NCBI GenBank assembly: GCA_022361135.1
Contig: JAKSBM010000650.1
Location: 1-10,660, forward strand
Reading direction: 5' to 3'
DNA from: Desulfobacterales bacterium
GTDB taxonomy: Bacteria; Desulfobacterota; Desulfobacteria; Desulfobacterales; Desulfobacteraceae
DNA length: 10,660 bases
Part shown: in pieces, positions 7,330 to 10,660 of the stretch
Layout of the letters: each line of letters starts with the position of its first letter
How positions within the stretch are numbered: position 1 is the stretch's first letter
Made by a program: the position numbers and the translations under genes
Notes under the pieces: model-generated
What the model saw: the letters and a program-made list of their open reading frames with translations, nothing else
Database searches by the model: none
What the model was told of the DNA's origin: nothing

Positions 7330-8984
7330 GGAGATGGTGAATTATCCGGTACCACCTCCCCGAACCGGGCATTCCCCAGGTATCTGCCCCGGTCCACGGT
7401 GGGCCGGCCGTTGACCCAGACCGTTTCAATGCCCCTGGGGCGGGAGGCTGTTTTTTCCCGGCTGGTGGTGTCCTCAATGGTGTTTGGATCAAAGAGGACC
7501 AGGTCGGCCCGGTTGCCGGCCTTTAAAATGCCCCGGTCTCCAAGGCCCAGCCATTGGGCTGTGTTGCCGGTGATCTTGGCCACGGCCCCTTCCAGGCTCA
7601 GCCAGCCCTTGTCCCGGGCAAAACGGCCCAGAATTCTGGGAAAGGCCCCGTAGGACGCCGGGTTGGGAAATCCCTTCCCCTTGAGCAGGGTGTCGGTTTC
7701 AAAGAGGGTGCAGGGATGGGTGGCCAGCTGGGCCATGATCTGGTCTTCTTCGTCCGAACCGCTGTATCCATAGGTGAGTTGGAGGGCCTGGCCCCCGCTT
7801 TTCCGGATGAGTTCCAGGATGGCGTCCAGGGGGTGGCAGCCCATGTCCCGGGCGATTTGGGTCAGGTCCATGCCATTGTATTTCTCGCCCCCCGGGTAAT
7901 GGGCATCCATGATTTGGACATCATCGTAGGAAAAGCCCAGGAGTTTGGTGGTGAGTTGGAGTTCCAGCTTGAGGCGGCGGATGGACCAGGGGGTTTGCAG
8001 GTGGTTGTCCAGGTCGGCCATGAACCAGTCGGGGATGAATACGTTGAGGTAGGAGTTGCCGCAGTGGTGGGGGTAAATATCCCACATGACCCGGGCTCCC
8101 TTTTCCCGTGCCCTTTCCACCATGGATATGGCCTTGTCCGCCGTTTTCCAACTGGACCTTCCCACAAAGATGAAATGGGAAATCTGGAGTTTTACCCCGG
8201 TTTCCAGGGCAATGTCCAATGCCTCCTCCAGGGCTTTGAGGTTGTGGGGTCGTCCCAGGAAGGGGATGATGGGATAGCCCATGGAATACCGGGAATAGGC
8301 CTTGAGGTGGACGGAAAGCAGCTTGTCGGCCTGGGCCGTTACCCGGGCCAGGGCCAGGAGCCCCTCCCGGGGGGAGAACATGCCCGGGGGATACATGAGT
8401 CCCAGTGACAGGCCGTGGGCGCCCTGGTCCATGGCCTTTGCCGCCATGCGGGCCATGTCTTCAAGGCCTTGGGCGTCGGGCCTTTTTTTCAGGTCCCGGG
8501 TCACCATGAGGTGGAGGGGGCCGTGGCCCACCAATTGGATGGTGTTGAAGAGCAGGCCCGGTCCCCCGGCCAGCTGGTCCAGGAAACCGGCCATGTCGGT
8601 CCAGGCAAAATCCATGGGCTCCGGGAGGACAAACTCGGCAAATTCCTGGAGGATGGGCTGGATCTCCGTGGGGGAGGGGGCCGGGGAAAAGCCGCAATGG
8701 CCCGTGACCAGCGTGGTAATCCCCTGTTCCATCACCGGATGAAGAACATCGGGGTGGTCGGCCAGGGGGAGCATCCAGTCAAAGTGGCTGTGGCAGTCGA
8801 TGAAGCCCGGGGCCAGGGCCAGGCCCCGGGCATCCAGGACCTTTTCGGTCCGGGGCAGATCCCTTGTACCCTCCCCGGGGATGACGGCTTCAATGTGCTG
8901 GTTGGAAATGAGGACATGACCGGGAAAGGCGGCTTCACCGGTTCCGTCGATGATGCGGGCATTGGAAATGAGAAGATCGGACAT
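7326..8984 (-). CDS. Amidohydrolase of the N-acyl-D-amino-acid deacylase (D-aminoacylase) type
   Basis: A 552-residue metal-dependent hydrolase of the amidohydrolase superfamily, cytoplasmic by lack of a signal peptide. N-terminal beta-sandwich strands (LLISNARIIDGTG) lead to PGFIDCHSHFD with metal ligands H65 and H67. TGHCGFSPAP follows, whose C97 corresponds to the bridging cysteine of D-aminoacylases. Next come GLMYPPGMFS (195-204), the likely ligands H226 (SVHLKAYS) and H270 (ISHFIFVG), a likely catalytic D431 (FETDTLL), and the C-terminal GDRGILKAGNRADLVLFDP (482-500). Known members remove acyl groups from N-acyl-D-amino acids, but the superfamily is broad and residues after H270 differ from the usual ISHxK pattern, so the substrate is open. 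I chose the second of two adjacent ATGs, 5 bases after AAGGAGG; the first is only 2 bases away. It is the first of four co-directional genes and is divergent from an acyl-CoA synthetase gene. Confidence 0.85.
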   Translation of the reverse strand: MSDLLISNARIIDGTGEAAFPGHVLISNQHIEAVIPGEGTRDLPRTEKVLDARGLALAPGFIDCHSHFDWMLPLADHPDVLHPVMEQGITTLVTGHCGFSPAPSPTEIQPILQEFAEFVLPEPMDFAWTDMAGFLDQLAGGPGLLFNTIQLVGHGPLHLMVTRDLKKRPDAQGLEDMARMAAKAMDQGAHGLSLGLMYPPGMFSPREGLLALARVTAQADKLLSVHLKAYSRYSMGYPIIPFLGRPHNLKALEEALDIALETGVKLQISHFIFVGRSSWKTADKAISMVERAREKGARVMWDIYPHHCGNSYLNVFIPDWFMADLDNHLQTPWSIRRLKLELQLTTKLLGFSYDDVQIMDAHYPGGEKYNGMDLTQIARDMGCHPLDAILELIRKSGGQALQLTYGYSGSDEEDQIMAQLATHPCTLFETDTLLKGKGFPNPASYGAFPRILGRFARDKGWLSLEGAVAKITGNTAQWLGLGDRGILKAGNRADLVLFDPNTIEDTTSREKTASRPRGIETVWVNGRPTVDRGRYLGNARFGEVVPDNSPSP

Positions 8985-9013
8985 CATGGCCTCCTTGGGA
9001 TGACGGGTGGAAT

Positions 9014-9059
9014 GGAACATGCTGCCGTTGGAAAATGTTCTGTTTAGGTAGCATGTTCC
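9014..9059. promoter_or_regulatory. Perfect 10-bp inverted repeat upstream of the amidohydrolase gene
   Basis: GGAACATGCT (9014-9023) and its exact reverse complement AGCATGTTCC (9050-9059), 26 bases apart, beginning 30 bp before the amidohydrolase start. A partial third copy, ATGTTC, lies between them at 9035-9040. It could be a pair of operator sites or the base of an RNA hairpin in the leader. A weak promoter, TTGCTT (9073-9068) with 17 bases to TACCTA (9050-9045), would overlap the distal arm. Confidence 0.4.
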
Positions 9060-9194
9060 CCCGGGTGAAGCAAGCCGGAACAGGACCGGTGGCTTGGGGT
9101 GGAAGGGCCTGTGAAATTTGACCTTTCCCAGGGGCTGTGCTACCATCCCAGCCCCATGATTAGCCTTCATTTAACCCCCTGACTCGAATATTTC

Positions 9195-9305
9195 ATGGCC
9201 ATTTGCTCCCAGGAATTTGTGCGTGTGGATCGGGAAGATCGCCGGTTCTTTTTTCACCACTTGATCGGGACGCAAATCCAGGTGGATACCCGGGTTGGAA
9301 AATAA
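9195..9305 (+). CDS. Possible 36-residue leader peptide or chance reading frame
   Basis: A short frame starting MAICSQEFVRVDRED, rich in charged residues and with an FFFHH stretch, ends with TAA 12 bases before the acyl-CoA synthetase ATG and in the same frame. No ribosome binding site precedes its ATG, and an in-frame TGA lies four codons upstream. It could be an upstream regulatory frame, a decayed gene end, or chance. I do not recognise it. Confidence 0.15.
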   Translation: MAICSQEFVRVDREDRRFFFHHLIGTQIQVDTRVGK

Positions 9306-9317
9306 GAGAAAATTCCC

Positions 9318-10660
9318 ATGCAGCTCTATATTGATTTTAAGGAAATGGCCCGGGTGTTTGCCACGGCCGGTGCCCAGGGGCGGAACCAGCTTTTTGAGCA
9401 TGAAACCTATGCCCTGTTGGCCGCCCTGGGAGCGGAGTCGGTCCCGGATAACGTGCTTTTGACCCGGACCCAGCGCCTCACCTCCGACGCCCTGTCCCCC
9501 TTCCTGGGGGACCATGTGGTCCTCAAGGTGGTGAGCCCGGATGTGGTCCATAAATCCGATGTGGGCGGGGTGAAAAAGGTGCCCAAAATGGCGGGAAAGG
9601 TCCGCTCCAATGCCCGGCGCATGGTGGATGGGGTCACGGATCAATTTGCCGCCCATCTGGAAGCCCACCCCGACCAGATGGCCGATCATTTCCAGGGGCT
9701 GTCCGGGGAGGCCTTGAAGGAAGCGGTGAATCGCAGGATACTGGGCGTTCTCATCACCCAATACCTGCCCCCGGATTCCGATGCCCTGGGCAATGAACTC
9801 CTGGTGAGTCTGCGCTGGACCCGGGAATTCGGCATGGTCATCACCGCAGGGCTTGGCGGCCGGGACACGGAACTCTATGCCGAGCGCTTCCGCAGGGGGC
9901 AGGCCGTGGTGTCCGCCTCCACCGCCCATGTGAGCGCCCGGGAATTTTTTGAGCTGTTTAAAACCACCATTGCCTATGAAAAATGTGCCGGACTCACCCG
10001 GGGCAACGAGCGGCTGGTTTCCGACGAACAACTTTTGGAATGCTTTGGGGCCTTCATTGCCGTGGGCAATCATTTTTCCCCCCTGAATCCCCAGGCCGCC
10101 TACGTGATCCAGGAGTTGGAGGTGAATCCCTTTGCCTTTGTGGATTATGAAATGGTGCCCCTGGACGGGCTCTGCCGTTTTTCCAAAGCCTTTACCCCCG
10201 AGGTTCCCCGAGGCATTGAGCGCATCGGAAACCTGGTCCATCCTGAAAGCTTTGCCATCATCGGGGTGAGTGCCGCCAAGCAGAATTTCGGTCGCCATAT
10301 CCTGGGCAATGTCCTCAAGGCCGGATTTGATCCTTCCAGGATGACCATTATTTCCCCTGCGGCCTCGGAGATTGACGGGGTGGCCTGTGTTCCGACCCTG
10401 GCCGAGCTGGAACCGGTGGATCTGCTGGTCATTGCCGTGGGGGCCGGACAGGTGCCCGACCTCATGGATGAAATCATCGACCACGGCAAGGCCAAAAGCG
10501 TCATTCTCATCCCCGGAGGAATGGGGGAGACCGAGGCCTCCCGGGAACGGGCCGAGCAGGTGATCCAAAAAATCAAGGCCGCCCATGCCGAGGCCGACGG
10601 CGGTCCGGTTTTCCTGGGGGGGAATTGCCTGGGCATGATTTCCCGTCCAGGGGGCATGGA
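9318..10660 (+). CDS. ADP-forming acyl-CoA synthetase-like protein, ATP-grasp then CoA-binding domain (3' end missing)
   Basis: These enzymes interconvert acid + CoA + ATP and acyl-CoA + ADP + phosphate. The 447 visible residues begin with an ATP-grasp domain: VVLKVVSPDVVHKSDVGGVKKV (67-88) is the family motif, ITAGLGGRDTELYAE (175-189) resembles the glycine-rich segment, and ELEVNPF (266-272) matches its end as in succinyl-CoA synthetase beta. Then comes a Rossmann CoA-binding domain: SFAIIGVSAAKQNFGRHILGNVL (311-333), VDLLVIAVGAGQVPDLMDE (367-385), VILIPGGMGETE (395-406) and GGNCLGMIS (434-442). The order, beta-like half first, is the reverse of the usual alpha-beta fusion. About 40 residues (roughly 97-137) look inserted in the ATP-grasp part. 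The phosphorylated histidine region would lie beyond the right edge. The start follows an in-frame stop; the ribosome binding site is weak. Its divergence from the amidohydrolase suggests it may activate an acid released by that enzyme. Acid substrate unknown. Confidence 0.88.
   Translation, partial: MQLYIDFKEMARVFATAGAQGRNQLFEHETYALLAALGAESVPDNVLLTRTQRLTSDALSPFLGDHVVLKVVSPDVVHKSDVGGVKKVPKMAGKVRSNARRMVDGVTDQFAAHLEAHPDQMADHFQGLSGEALKEAVNRRILGVLITQYLPPDSDALGNELLVSLRWTREFGMVITAGLGGRDTELYAERFRRGQAVVSASTAHVSAREFFELFKTTIAYEKCAGLTRGNERLVSDEQLLECFGAFIAVGNHFSPLNPQAAYVIQELEVNPFAFVDYEMVPLDGLCRFSKAFTPEVPRGIERIGNLVHPESFAIIGVSAAKQNFGRHILGNVLKAGFDPSRMTIISPAASEIDGVACVPTLAELEPVDLLVIAVGAGQVPDLMDEIIDHGKAKSVILIPGGMGETEASRERAEQVIQKIKAAHAEADGGPVFLGGNCLGMISRPGGM

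Noticed and set aside
7554..8408. 284-residue plus-strand frame
   Set aside because: Antisense to the amidohydrolase; repetitive Gly/Val/His composition and no recognisable motif.
8985..9170. N-terminal extension of the amidohydrolase to 614 residues
   Set aside because: The extension has no domain, would read through the inverted repeat, and a strong AAGGAGG site lies 5 bases before the internal ATG where the family N-terminus begins.
9171..10586. 471-residue minus-strand frame rich in Gly, His and Pro
   Set aside because: It is antisense to the acyl-CoA synthetase, whose motifs are clear. The composition is typical of an antisense frame in GC-rich coding DNA and shows no known domain.

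Overview
The window comes from a GC-rich bacterium with a Gram-negative style gene set. The protein families and codon usage look like a Desulfobacterota (former Deltaproteobacteria) sulfate-reducer-type genome, but that placement is inference from gene content; no rRNA or other taxonomic marker is present. I recognise nine protein genes, two of them cut by the window edges. I see no tRNA, rRNA, CRISPR array or insertion sequence.

Left part (1-4834): the start of mnmG (minus strand, running off the left edge) is divergent from a radical-SAM gene of the YhcC/YtqA (TIGR01212) family. Both families are linked to modification of the tRNA wobble uridine, so this looks like a small tRNA-modification locus around a shared 146-bp intergenic region. 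The radical-SAM gene converges on apbE, an exported flavin transferase (FAD:protein FMN transferase). apbE is divergent from a 12-helix MFS transporter on the plus strand.

Middle (4835-5623): 789 bp without a convincing gene. It starts with a likely terminator for the transporter. It then holds an isolated GC-rich block (5048-5209) in which several inverted repeats fit one three-way-junction fold, with a further hairpin beside it. This is the best candidate here for an undescribed structured RNA or a dispersed palindromic element. A short partial look-alike lies about 330 bp further on.

Right part (5624-10660): four minus-strand genes in a row (reading direction: amidohydrolase of the D-aminoacylase type, a small Rossmann-fold protein with a cysteine cluster, a MarR-family regulator, a PaaI-type hotdog thioesterase). 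A plus-strand acyl-CoA synthetase of the ADP-forming type, with ATP-grasp domain first and CoA-binding domain second, diverges from them and runs off the right edge. A near-identical 10-bp motif lies upstream of both marR and the thioesterase gene and is the likely MarR operator. A perfect 10-bp inverted repeat lies upstream of the amidohydrolase. The neighbourhood suggests hydrolysis of an N-acyl compound, activation of the released acid to a CoA ester, and thioesterase control of the CoA pool; the substrate cannot be read from the sequence.

Promoters can be read well on the minus strand: TTGACC/TTGACA -35 boxes with exact 17-bp spacers precede mnmG, apbE and the Rossmann gene, and a TTGACA box precedes marR. 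In the mnmG and Rossmann-gene promoters exactly 8 bases separate the -10 box from the ATG, so these transcripts would be almost leaderless.
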